Source of the DNA: DAOTYH01 sp034435015
GTDB lineage: Bacteria > Chloroflexota > Anaerolineae > Aggregatilineales > UBA3940
DNA length: 15,704 nt
NCBI GenBank assembly: GCA_034435015.1
Contig: DAOTYH010000063.1
Coordinates: 1 to 15,704 of the forward strand
Direction: 5' to 3'
Position numbers and translations under genes: made by a program. Below, in pieces: positions 1-7,176 of this stretch (positions are counted from its first letter, which is position 1; every line of letters begins with the position of its first letter). Under the pieces are notes generated by a model. That model was not told the DNA's origin and did no database searches. It was given only the letters and a program-made list of their open reading frames with translations.

Positions 1-1244
1 GGAAAGTGCCGCAACACGCGGGCGGCGTGTCTGCGAACAGAGGCCGCCCGATCCTGCCTCATAGCCAGCAAGGGCGGGATCAAGGCGGGATCGTTGAAGT
101 GCATCAAAGCTGTGATCGCCTTGCAACGCACTTCCGCGCGAGGGTCCGAGAGAGCGTTCAGAAGAGACGGAATAACAGACGGATCACGGTAAGAGGCGGC
201 GGCGGTCACAGCTTCCTGGCGTACGGCAGGGTGAGGATCGGAGAGAGCCGCGAGAATAGCCGGCAATGCTGTTCTGAGCCGCCGCCGGCGGACAATCCAG
301 ATGGCCAGCCGGCGGACGTGCGGGTCATCATGGCGGGTCAACGCAATGAGGCGGGGGATGTCCTGCCGCCGGCGGATGCGTACTAGGCCCTGCGCCGCAA
401 TTAGGCGCAGGAATTTATCATCACCGCTCAGCAGTTGGAATAAAAACTCTACGACACGCGGGCTGGCTATGCGGCCCAGCCCGTTGACAGCCCGGCGGCG
501 AAATGAGGGGTCAAGCTCTCGATCTGTTGCAATGGCTGTCAAACCGTCAATCAGTTCTTCCGAGTAAGCTAACCCAATAAACTTGCGTACTGAGTACTGC
601 TCTAGGCTGATCCGCTGGCTCAGGATGAGCGGTGTAATCCACGAACCAAGCTGAGGAGCAGTATGAGGATGGGTGCGGCATACAAGGATAAGCGCTTGGA
701 ATAGAAGGTCCTCCCGAAGGGAGTTTGGGTGACAGGCGGTCGCCGCCTGAGTGAGCGCGGGAACAGCCGCCTCGCCGAGCCGCCCCAGCGCTTGAATGAC
801 CAGCTCGACGGGGACCCACACGCTGTGCCTGTCCAACATCTCAACCAGAGCGACAGCCGCCCGCGAGTCGCCGGTATTCCCCAGCCATTCAACGATTTGC
901 CGCACCTTCAGCCGGTTGCGGAACACACGGGCCTCATTCAGCACATTAACCAAGACCGGGATGGTTTGCGAACGGCTAGGGGGGTGGCTGACAGCCAACA
1001 TACCAATCAGGCGGAGAGCTAAACTGCGCCGGCGTGAATCTCCTTCGTGCAACATAGCTGCCAGCCGAGGCAGATCACCGGCTAGAGCGTCAGCCAGTAT
1101 CTCAGTGGCCGCCAGCCGGAATTCGCCTGATGCAGACAGTATCTGCTCCAGCGGCCTCCCCCCGCCTAGAAGCGGCTCATAGCCCGATCTCCCGCTGTCT
1201 GAAGGGAGGGCTGGCTCATTCCCTGTGAGCGGATCATCACTCAT
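1..1244 (-). CDS. HEAT-repeat protein, 3' end cut by window edge
   Basis: The frame is open without a stop from the ATG at 1244 to the left edge, giving at least 414 residues of an incomplete protein. It is made of helical HEAT or armadillo-like repeats. The clearest copies, near residues 305-414, repeat at exactly 31 residues: the Val-Arg pair of the D-P-x-x-x-V-R signature recurs at V310, V341, V372 and V403. Arginine clusters such as VRRRR lie between helices. No signal peptide, membrane segment or catalytic motif is visible. Proteins of this class usually act as protein-binding scaffolds, and no partner can be named here. The gene follows rny by 66 bp on the same strand, so co-transcription is plausible. 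The start is the first ATG after the rny stop, with AAGAAG as a weak ribosome site. The same stretch read on the plus strand shows only short shadow frames. Confidence 0.8.
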   Translation of the reverse strand, partial: MSDDPLTGNEPALPSDSGRSGYEPLLGGGRPLEQILSASGEFRLAATEILADALAGDLPRLAAMLHEGDSRRRSLALRLIGMLAVSHPPSRSQTIPVLVNVLNEARVFRNRLKVRQIVEWLGNTGDSRAAVALVEMLDRHSVWVPVELVIQALGRLGEAAVPALTQAATACHPNSLREDLLFQALILVCRTHPHTAPQLGSWITPLILSQRISLEQYSVRKFIGLAYSEELIDGLTAIATDRELDPSFRRRAVNGLGRIASPRVVEFLFQLLSGDDKFLRLIAAQGLVRIRRRQDIPRLIALTRHDDPHVRRLAIWIVRRRRLRTALPAILAALSDPHPAVRQEAVTAAASYRDPSVIPSLLNALSDPRAEVRCKAITALMHFNDPALIPPLLAMRQDRAASVRRHAARVLRHF

Positions 1245-1310
1245 AAAGCTTCTTGTCCGGCCAAGCGGTCTGTGCAGGATGCTTCTTGTCTCACCACAAG
1301 ATGGCTGTCA

Positions 1311-2852
1311 TCACTTGGCATAATCCACTGCCCGTGTCTCACGAATGACCGTTACCTTGATCTGGCCCGGGTACTGCATAGACTCTTCGATCTTCTTGGC
1401 AATATCCTTGCTCAGGCGGATCGCCGTCAGGTCATCTATGTCCTCAGGCTTCACAATGATCCGAACCTCACGCCCGGCCTGAAGGGCATAGCTCTGGCTG
1501 ACGCCTTCAAACGAGTTGGCGATCTCTTCCAGCGTTCGGACACGTTTGAGGTAGCTCTCCAGACTCTCACGGCGTGCGCCAGGCCGTGCGCCGCTGATCG
1601 CATCTGCGGCTTCGACGATGATCGCCTCCACACATATCTGATCAACCTCATGATGGTGTGATTCAATGCAGTTGATCACAGGCTCCGGCACGCCATACCG
1701 CCGGCAGAACTCAGCCCCGATCTGGGCGTGCGTTCCCTCGATCTCATGATCCATGGCCTTGCCGATGTCGTGCAACAGGCCGCCGGCCTTAGCGACCTCA
1801 ACCCGCGCGCCCAGTTCAGCGGCCAGCACCCCAGCCAGCCGGGCCGTCTCGACGGCGTGGGCTAGCTGCTGTTGCCCGTAGCTGGTACGGAACTTGAGCC
1901 TGCCCAGCATCTTGATAACTTCGGGGTGGAGTCCTGGCACGCCGGCGTCATAAGCGGCCCGCTCCCCTTCCTCCCGGATGGCCGCCTCGACCTCCTTGCG
2001 GGCATCGGCGATCAGCTTCTCGATGCGGGCGGGGTGGATACGTCCGTCCAGCACCAGTTGGCTTAGCGCCCGACGGGCGACCTCACGCCGGATCGGGTCA
2101 AAACTGCTGATCGTGACAGCCTCCGGTGTGTCATCCACTACAACATCCACACCACTGGCCTGCTCAAAGGCACGGATGTTGCGTCCGTTGCGGCCAATGA
2201 TGCGTCCTTTCATGTCATCACCAGGGAGAGGGACTACCGAGACCGTCACATCGGCCACATAGTCGGAGGCCACCCGCTGAATGGCCATAGCGATCAGCTC
2301 TCTGGCTCGGTTGTCGGCCTCTGCCGAAAGCTCATCCTCTACCTCGCGGATACGGCGGGCCATGTCGTTACGTGTTTCCTCTTCAACCATAGCCAGCAGA
2401 TGCTCCCGCGCCTCAGCACGGGACATCTCAGCGACCCGCTCCAGCGCTTCCATGCGCTGAGCCTGCAGCTTTTCAAGTTCATTACGCTGTTTGTCAAGCA
2501 GGCTCTGCCGCTTGTTCAGTCTCTGCTCGCGCTCTTCCAGCCTCTCCAAGCGCTCATCAAACTGCTCACGGCGTTTGCGCAGACGATCATCCTCACGGTC
2601 AAGGTCAAGGCGGCGTCGGTTGAGTTCCTCCTCCACCTCAGCACGGAAGCGCAGGGCCTCTTCACTTGCCTGCCGGAGCAGGCTCTCGGCTTCAACCTGA
2701 GCCGCCAGAACGATCTGATGAGCCTCCTCCTCAGCATTCCTGCGCATTCGGTTAGTGCGGCGTGCCTGCCAGAGATAGGCAATGACCACGCCAATAGCGA
2801 TACCAACTACCAGATCAACGGCGAGAAAAAGCGGATTTTCCAGCCATCCCAT
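1311..2852 (-). CDS. rny: ribonuclease Y (membrane-anchored endoribonuclease)
   Basis: This 513-residue protein has the full RNase Y architecture and the usual family length. A single N-terminal membrane segment spans about residues 8-28. A long charged coiled coil runs from about 35 to 195. A KH RNA-binding domain follows, with the GRIIGRNGRNI loop at 217-227. An HD domain carries the metal-binding His-Asp pair at 361-362 in LLHDIGK, with a further SHHHE cluster near 399-402. RNase Y starts bulk mRNA decay by endonucleolytic cleavage at the inner membrane. The start is set by GAGGAG in the last codons of recX, nine bases before the ATG. Only 6 bp separate it from recX, so the two are probably co-transcribed, and a HEAT-repeat gene follows. 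All key residues are present. Confidence 0.96.
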   Translation of the reverse strand: MGWLENPLFLAVDLVVGIAIGVVIAYLWQARRTNRMRRNAEEEAHQIVLAAQVEAESLLRQASEEALRFRAEVEEELNRRRLDLDREDDRLRKRREQFDERLERLEEREQRLNKRQSLLDKQRNELEKLQAQRMEALERVAEMSRAEAREHLLAMVEEETRNDMARRIREVEDELSAEADNRARELIAMAIQRVASDYVADVTVSVVPLPGDDMKGRIIGRNGRNIRAFEQASGVDVVVDDTPEAVTISSFDPIRREVARRALSQLVLDGRIHPARIEKLIADARKEVEAAIREEGERAAYDAGVPGLHPEVIKMLGRLKFRTSYGQQQLAHAVETARLAGVLAAELGARVEVAKAGGLLHDIGKAMDHEIEGTHAQIGAEFCRRYGVPEPVINCIESHHHEVDQICVEAIIVEAADAISGARPGARRESLESYLKRVRTLEEIANSFEGVSQSYALQAGREVRIIVKPEDIDDLTAIRLSKDIAKKIEESMQYPGQIKVTVIRETRAVDYAK

Positions 2853-2858
2853 AAGTTT

Positions 2859-3509
2859 CTACTCCTCTTCGTTGTGGAGGTCCGAATCAGATTCTCTTTC
2901 CATCCAGAGGCGCTCCACAGTCTCACGTATGATTCCAAAAGCAAAGCCGCGTCGGGCCAAGAAATCTCCTAACCGCTTATAAAAAGTCTGCCGGTCTGCC
3001 TGAGCGAGGCGCTGCGCCTGACTGCGGGCGGCCTCGTAGGCGGCACTAGTTTCATCTAAACCCTCCAGGGCAGAGCGGATGACGGCCTCCGGCACGCCCT
3101 TCTGCCGCATTTCATACCGCAATGCCTTTGCACTGCGTGGGCCAAACTGGGCACGGCTCTCAATCCAGAAGCGGGCAAAGGCCTCGTCATCCAGTAGTCC
3201 GGCGCGTTCCAGCCGTTCAAGCACAGCCCTGACAGTGTCCTCGCTGTACTTTCCCTCGCTCAGCCTACGGCGGACCTCTTCGACACTGCGTGGCCGGAAG
3301 GAAAGCAAGCGCAGGGCCTGCTCATGTGCCGTCTCAATCTCATCAACGGCCTTCAGACGGGCGATCTCCTCATCGCTCAGGTACTGCCCCTTGCGCAGTT
3401 TGGCCGCCTCAATGGCCGCCAGCCCAAAGGCAAACTGGCCGTCAAGGTAGACATTGACGCGCTGTTTGTTGCACTTCTGGGCAACCAGAGCAGTGATCGT
3501 GCCTGCCAT
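2859..3509 (-). CDS. recX: regulatory protein RecX
   Basis: RecX binds RecA filaments and modulates, usually inhibits, recombinase activity. The 216-residue product shows the family layout: an N-terminal VNVYLDGQFAFGL strand pair near residues 18-30, then three-helix repeats with signatures RSVEEVRRRL, LLDDEAFARFWIESRA and GPRSAKALRYEMRQKGV. The C-terminus is acidic (ESDSDLHNEEE). I chose the ATG at 3509. The frame also extends to a TTG at 3533, but that codon lies inside the T-tract of the intrinsic terminator just upstream, so it is unlikely to be the start. No strong Shine-Dalgarno sits close to the ATG; GAGAGGCGG is 14-18 bases away. The gene lies downstream of recA, a classical arrangement, but behind a terminator, and its stop is 6 bp from rny. 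Confidence 0.92.
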   Translation of the reverse strand: MAGTITALVAQKCNKQRVNVYLDGQFAFGLAAIEAAKLRKGQYLSDEEIARLKAVDEIETAHEQALRLLSFRPRSVEEVRRRLSEGKYSEDTVRAVLERLERAGLLDDEAFARFWIESRAQFGPRSAKALRYEMRQKGVPEAVIRSALEGLDETSAAYEAARSQAQRLAQADRQTFYKRLGDFLARRGFAFGIIRETVERLWMERESDSDLHNEEE

Positions 3510-3531
3510 CTCGTGTGATTGACCGCCTCTC

Positions 3532-3580
3532 AAAAAACAGACAGCAGTCGTAGCGCATACGCCACGGCTGCTGAGTCTGT
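3532..3580 (-). terminator. intrinsic terminator between recA and recX
   Basis: A 14-bp hairpin has arms at 3542-3555 and 3560-3573 and a four-base loop. It contains one mismatch and one G-T pair. A further 5 bp (ACAGA with TCTGT at 3537-3541 and 3576-3580) pair after a two-base bulge. On the minus strand the stem is followed directly by TTTTTT (3537-3532). It lies 278 bases after the recA stop and immediately before the recX start, so it should end most recA transcripts and leave recX to read-through or its own initiation. In E. coli a terminator also sits between recA and recX. Confidence 0.8.
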
Positions 3581-3857
3581 CTCACTCTCTCTAGATAGAC
3601 TGAAATAGCCTAAAACCATGCCCCGGTTGGGGCCGGCTAACCGACAAATAAAATCACCCCACGGCCTTCCCTCTTGAACCTGCTGATGGGCGCCGAATCG
3701 GTATCCGGTTTGGCAATTTCATATCTCCTGCCGGCCCAGATCAACCGGCAAGAGGTTTATTTTCCAGAGCCTAAGCCCAGCATGGCGCGTGGCTTCCACC
3801 ACCGTTTTTCGATTCTCAACTTGACGCTCGTGCCATGCCTCACCGGCTTGACAAGGG
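3581..3857 (-). other. non-coding, structured recA 3' region
   Basis: This 277-bp gap lies between the recA stop and the terminator. No reading frame with a credible ribosome site or codon usage is visible on either strand. Several inverted repeats are present on the minus strand: GCATGGC with GCCATGC enclosing about 47 bases and an inner GTGG/CCAC hairpin, TGCCGG with CCGGCA around a 10-base loop (near 3730-3751), and a 7-bp stem CGGTTAG/CCAACCG with one G-T pair (3632-3651). I do not recognise a known RNA family. It is probably the long 3' untranslated region of recA mRNA. Confidence 0.45.
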
Positions 3858-4877
3858 TTACTCCGCGCCAGGACGAACCGGTGCAGAGCGCAGGTTGTAG
3901 GCTTCCCGGATGGCCTGATCAAGCGCCTGACACAATGCCGGATGCTCAATCAGATATTGCCGGGCATTTTCACGCCCCTGCCCAATCATCTCCTCATTGT
4001 ATCGGTAGAAAGACCCTCGTTTTTCAATAAAGCCCAGTTCAGTTGCCAAATCAAGCAGGTCACCCTCGTAACTGATGCCCGTCCCATACAGAATATCAAA
4101 CTCGGCTTCACGGAACGGAGCGGCCACTTTATTCTTGGTGACCCGTACACGGGTACGGTTGCCAACGACTTCACCGCCCTGTTTGATCGCCTCAACACGC
4201 CGGATGTCCAGCCGGATGGTTGCATAGAACTTCAGCGCACGCCCGCCAGTCGTGGTCTCTGGACTGCCAAACATCACGCCGATCTTCTCACGTAACTGAT
4301 TGGTGAAGATCATGGCTGTGTTGCTCTGCTTGATGGCGCCTGAGAGCTTGCGTAACGCCTGACTCATCAGGCGGGCCTGCAAGCCCACATGGCTGTCCCC
4401 CATCTCGCCTTCGATCTCGGCCCGTGGTACTAACGCCGCCACCGAGTCCAGCACGATCACATCCATCGCACCGGAGCGCACCAGCGCCTCAGCAATTTCC
4501 AGCGCCTGCTCACCGGTATCAGGCTGGCTGATATACAGATCGTCAACGTTGACGCCGATGCCCTGCGCATAGTTCGCATCCAGCGCGTGCTCCATGTCAA
4601 TGAAGGCGCAGATGCCACCCAGCTTTTGGGCCTGAGAGATGATGTGCAGACAGAGGGTTGTCTTACCTGATGATTCAGGGCCGTATATCTCGGTTACGCG
4701 TCCACGCGGGATGCCTCCAACACCCAGCGCGACATCCAGTGACAGCGCACCAGTCGGGATAACATCCACCTGAAGGTGGGTTGCCTCCCCGAGACGCATA
4801 ACAACGCCGTCACCAAACTTCTTGGTCAGGTCCTTGAGAGTCTTATCGAGTGAAGCCAGACGGCCCTCATCAGGCAT
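3858..4877 (-). CDS. recA: recombinase RecA
   Basis: RecA forms an ATP-dependent filament on single-stranded DNA, catalyses strand exchange and triggers LexA self-cleavage in the SOS response. The 339-residue protein is slightly shorter than many RecAs because of a short C-terminal tail (ending RPGAE). Visible motifs are Walker A GPESSGKT (66-73), the catalytic glutamate E96 in IDMEHALD, Walker B VIVLDSVAAL (140-149), and loop L2 with GSPETTTGGRALKFY (205-219). The ATG at 4877 is preceded by AGGAG ten bases upstream. Upstream lies a consensus promoter with a LexA-type box, and downstream a terminator before recX. Nothing is missing, and no intein is present. Confidence 0.98.
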   Translation of the reverse strand: MPDEGRLASLDKTLKDLTKKFGDGVVMRLGEATHLQVDVIPTGALSLDVALGVGGIPRGRVTEIYGPESSGKTTLCLHIISQAQKLGGICAFIDMEHALDANYAQGIGVNVDDLYISQPDTGEQALEIAEALVRSGAMDVIVLDSVAALVPRAEIEGEMGDSHVGLQARLMSQALRKLSGAIKQSNTAMIFTNQLREKIGVMFGSPETTTGGRALKFYATIRLDIRRVEAIKQGGEVVGNRTRVRVTKNKVAAPFREAEFDILYGTGISYEGDLLDLATELGFIEKRGSFYRYNEEMIGQGRENARQYLIEHPALCQALDQAIREAYNLRSAPVRPGAE

Positions 4878-4905
4878 GAAAAGGCAACTCCTGGTTGGTG
4901 AAACA

Positions 4906-4943
4906 GTACGAGCGTTCTATACTGTAAGGTTAGTGTACAGCAA
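4906..4943 (-). promoter_or_regulatory. possible second recA promoter with imperfect LexA-like dyad
   Basis: Within the leader of recA, TTGCTG (4943-4938) and TATAGA (4921-4916) are 16 bp apart on the minus strand. The second hexamer runs into GAACGCTCGTAC (4917-4906), which matches GAAC-N4-GTTC with one mismatch. This could be a weaker LexA site or a second start point nearer to the gene. The hexamers are weak, so this is only a candidate. Confidence 0.35.
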
Positions 4944-5015
4944 GGATTACAAAAGTGCAACAGCCCCCACAACGCCAGCACAATCAGCCGGGCGGGCGTG
5001 TATCAGATTGTCTCG

Positions 5016-5044
5016 ATTATACGAACATAAGTTCTATTTGTCAA
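5016..5044 (-). promoter_or_regulatory. recA promoter with LexA (SOS) box in the spacer
   Basis: On the minus strand the -35 TTGACA (5044-5039) and -10 TATAAT (5021-5016) both match the sigma-70/sigma-A consensus perfectly and are separated by exactly 17 bp. The spacer contains AGAACTTATGTTCG, a perfect GAAC-N4-GTTC palindrome at 5034-5023. This agrees with the LexA operator known from Bacillus and other Gram-positive bacteria. A repressor there would block RNA polymerase. The -35 overlaps the TGA stop of the cyclase gene. Transcription would begin near 5009, giving a recA leader of about 130 bases. Confidence 0.85.
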
Positions 5045-7008
5045 GCTGTGTGGCTGTACAGAACCGCATCGGTCAGCTCCAACAGAAACATCTCCTGGGG
5101 CTCATCTTTACCCTTGACAACCTGCGGGGGAAGCTTCTCTACCTTGAGGCCGGCGGCGTCGGTGGGCAGACCCTCAGCGAGGACCTCAGGCGTGACAATG
5201 ATCTGCCCGTCCTGCGCGATCTCAACAAGGCGGTGAGCAATGTTGACTGTCAGACCGACCATGGCGTAATCCATACGCGAATGACCGCCAACATGGCCAA
5301 GCACCACCAGGCCGCGATTCATGCCTATACCCAAACCGATCTGCATACCCCGTGCGGCCCAACGTTCCTTAGCACCGATGAAGCGCCGCTGTATCTCTAT
5401 CGCTGTGGAGAGGGCACGTCTGGGGGCATCAAGCTGATTGTAGGGGACGTTGAACCCCACCATCAGCTCATCGCCCACAATATCAAAGACCACCCCCTCG
5501 TACTTATAAACGATGTCTATCATCTCGGTAAACACATCGTTAAGCAGTTCAACGACAATATCAGGGGGATGCTCAACAGTCAGGCGGGTGAAACCGCGCA
5601 GATCGGCGAACAGCACAATCGCTTCACGCCGCTCGCGGCGCTTCAAGATGGCTCGGTCGTTCAGCACCTTGTCGAGCAGGGCTGGACTCATATAGCGCGA
5701 GAAGGCCTCCAGCACACGCTGTGTCTCTGCCCGTTCGATGTTCAGGCGGAAGCGCTCATTCTCCTTGAGGTCGGTGATGTCCTGCCATACCAGCAGGTAT
5801 CCCACCCCCTCAATCGGAGAGATGCTGACATTGAAGATGCGCTGTGTGCCTGTAGCGCGATCACGGTAAGTATACTCCCCTAGAACAGCCGAGCCGCGTT
5901 CCTGAGCACGGAAGAACAGGTCAGCCAGCGTCAAGCTGAAGACTTCAGCCAGCGGCCGGTTGAGGTCACCCTTACTCAGGTGGAGGATTCGCTCAGCCGC
6001 TGGGTTGACGCTGGTAATGACCCCTTCAGCATCTGTCACAATCACGGGGTCGGCTGTCTGGTTGAAGAGGGCCTCACTGCGTGCCCGTTGCTGGCGGGCT
6101 TCTTCATACAGTTGGACATTCTCCAAGGTGATGGCCGCCTGACTGGCAATCGCCGTCAGGAGGTTGAGATGTTCCGCTCTGAAAGCATCCGGATAGGGTG
6201 AAGTAAGAAGCAGCCCTCCTGCCACCTGGCCGCCCCGCACCAGCGGGACCCCCGCCGCAGACACAACAGGGGTATCATCCTCTGAGAGCTGTACCCAGCG
6301 CTCATCCTGACTGACATCGGGGACAAGTACCGGCTGTCTATGCTCGATCATCCAGCCGAGCAGTCCTTGATTGAGCACGCGCGGATCAATCGTATCGGTA
6401 CTGCGCGGCTCTGATCCGCGGCGTGAGAGGATTTTCTGCTGGAAGCTTCCATCCTTCCCCAGTATCACCAGCAACGCTTTTGTAGCTCCAGTCAGCTCGC
6501 TGGTTAGCGACACAACCTCGCGCATCAGGTGCTGGCAGTCGAGCTTCGACATCAGCGCCTGCCCGACATCATAAAGCAAGGCCAGCCGCTGACGTTCCAT
6601 ATCAAGCTCATCGCGGGCCTGCTTGAGCGCCAGCAGTGAGTTAATGCGGGCTAAGAGTTCATCCGGGTCGAACGGCTTAGAGACGAAATCATTGCCCCCT
6701 GCTTGAATGCCTCTGGCCCGATCCTGAGGTTCCTGCAGAGCGCTCACTAAGATAATGGGAACAAAGGTGGTAGGGTAACTCTCGCGGATCTGTCGGGTGA
6801 CTTCAAAGCCGTCCATGTCCGGCATCATGACATCGAGCAGAATCAGGTCGGGCATCTGAGCGGCAATTTGCTCTAGTGCCTCTGCCCCGCTCATAGCCGC
6901 AATGATATTCTTGAATCCAAAAAACCTCAGCCGCGCCTGAAGCAGGTTACAGTTAATTTCATCATCGTCAACCACAAGGATGCGGGCTTCAGAGAACGAT
7001 GCCGCCAT
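5041..7008 (-). CDS. response-regulator adenylate/guanylate cyclase (REC-GAF-PAS-CHD)
   Basis: This 655-residue soluble signalling enzyme has four modules. The receiver domain (about 8-125) has acidic D14-D16, phosphoacceptor D59 in LLDVMMPDMDG, S89 and K111. A helical linker leads to a GAF domain (about 145-300), a PAS domain (about 311-415) and a class III nucleotidyl cyclase domain (about 455-645). In the cyclase, metal-binding aspartates D469 (FADLRGFT) and D513 (VGDELM) and transition-state residues N589 and R593 (TVNIAHR) are present. The positions that select adenine in typical adenylate cyclases, Lys and Asp, are D509 and L586, so cAMP, cGMP or another product cannot be decided. It probably makes a cyclic nucleotide under control of an unidentified histidine kinase and a GAF/PAS ligand. 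No kinase is adjacent. Upstream is an extended -10 promoter, and its stop codon lies in the recA -35. Confidence 0.9.
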   Translation of the reverse strand: MAASFSEARILVVDDDEINCNLLQARLRFFGFKNIIAAMSGAEALEQIAAQMPDLILLDVMMPDMDGFEVTRQIRESYPTTFVPIILVSALQEPQDRARGIQAGGNDFVSKPFDPDELLARINSLLALKQARDELDMERQRLALLYDVGQALMSKLDCQHLMREVVSLTSELTGATKALLVILGKDGSFQQKILSRRGSEPRSTDTIDPRVLNQGLLGWMIEHRQPVLVPDVSQDERWVQLSEDDTPVVSAAGVPLVRGGQVAGGLLLTSPYPDAFRAEHLNLLTAIASQAAITLENVQLYEEARQQRARSEALFNQTADPVIVTDAEGVITSVNPAAERILHLSKGDLNRPLAEVFSLTLADLFFRAQERGSAVLGEYTYRDRATGTQRIFNVSISPIEGVGYLLVWQDITDLKENERFRLNIERAETQRVLEAFSRYMSPALLDKVLNDRAILKRRERREAIVLFADLRGFTRLTVEHPPDIVVELLNDVFTEMIDIVYKYEGVVFDIVGDELMVGFNVPYNQLDAPRRALSTAIEIQRRFIGAKERWAARGMQIGLGIGMNRGLVVLGHVGGHSRMDYAMVGLTVNIAHRLVEIAQDGQIIVTPEVLAEGLPTDAAGLKVEKLPPQVVKGKDEPQEMFLLELTDAVLYSHTA

Positions 7009-7060
7009 ATAAGTTCATCCACCCCGGAGAGATATGACCAGCATATATTTTATAGAAAGC

Positions 7061-7069
7061 ATTATACCA
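7061..7069 (-). promoter_or_regulatory. extended -10 promoter for the cyclase gene
   Basis: TGGTATAAT on the minus strand (7069-7061) combines the TG extension with a perfect -10 hexamer. No good -35 lies 16-18 bp upstream, as is common for extended -10 promoters. Transcription would start near 7054, leaving a leader of about 45 bases before the ATG at 7008. Confidence 0.6.
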
Positions 7070-7100
7070 TGTAAACAGAACGAATGGCCCGGAACAAGCC

Positions 7101-7129
7101 TTGACCCCGCCTGTAATGTATGCTATTGT
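7101..7129 (+). promoter_or_regulatory. promoter of the SorC-SIS-transketolase operon
   Basis: TTGACC (7101-7106) and TATTGT (7124-7129) are separated by exactly 17 bp, matching five and four of six consensus bases. The -10 hexamer lies inside the perfect palindrome CTATTGTAATAG (7123-7134). Transcription would start near 7136, within the dyad that follows, so the leader would be about 90 bases. Confidence 0.5.
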
Positions 7130-7134
7130 AATAG

Positions 7135-7152
7135 CTAACAGATGTCAGTTAG
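7135..7152. promoter_or_regulatory. candidate operator dyad for the SorC-family regulator
   Basis: CTAAC and GTTAG form an interrupted palindrome with 7 of 9 positions symmetric across the half-sites CTAACAGAT and GTCAGTTAG. It lies directly downstream of the proposed -10, over the predicted start point. That is a usual place for a repressor. A regulator gene begins 74 bp later, so autoregulation is a reasonable inference. Confidence 0.4.
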
Positions 7153-7176
7153 ATGTATCATTTGTTAATATTTTTG

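Noticed and set aside
281..376. Repeated GCCGGCGGA words
   Set aside because: They encode the recurring Arg-Arg positions of the HEAT repeats and are not an independent DNA repeat.
1291..1310. CTTGT/ACAAG hairpin between rny and the HEAT gene
   Set aside because: A 5-bp AT-rich stem without a T-tract is too weak to support a terminator.
2400..2972. A 190-codon plus-strand open frame over the rny 5' half
   Set aside because: It is antisense to the RNase Y coiled coil; its leucine- and serine-rich composition is what such a complement produces.
3581..3857. Possible tRNA or known riboswitch in the recA-recX gap, prompted by GGTTCAAG
   Set aside because: The arms around the sequence do not pair as a T-arm, and no cloverleaf or familiar aptamer core can be drawn.
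3674..4030. A 118-codon plus-strand open frame spanning the recA-recX gap and the recA 3' end
   Set aside because: Its second half is antisense to the conserved RecA C-terminus and it has no ribosome site, so it does not explain the gap.
4822..5883. A 353-codon open frame on the plus strand across the recA upstream region and the cyclase 3' half
   Set aside because: It lies antisense to the cyclase catalytic domain, has no family motif, and contains the recA promoter; long shadow frames are common at this GC content.
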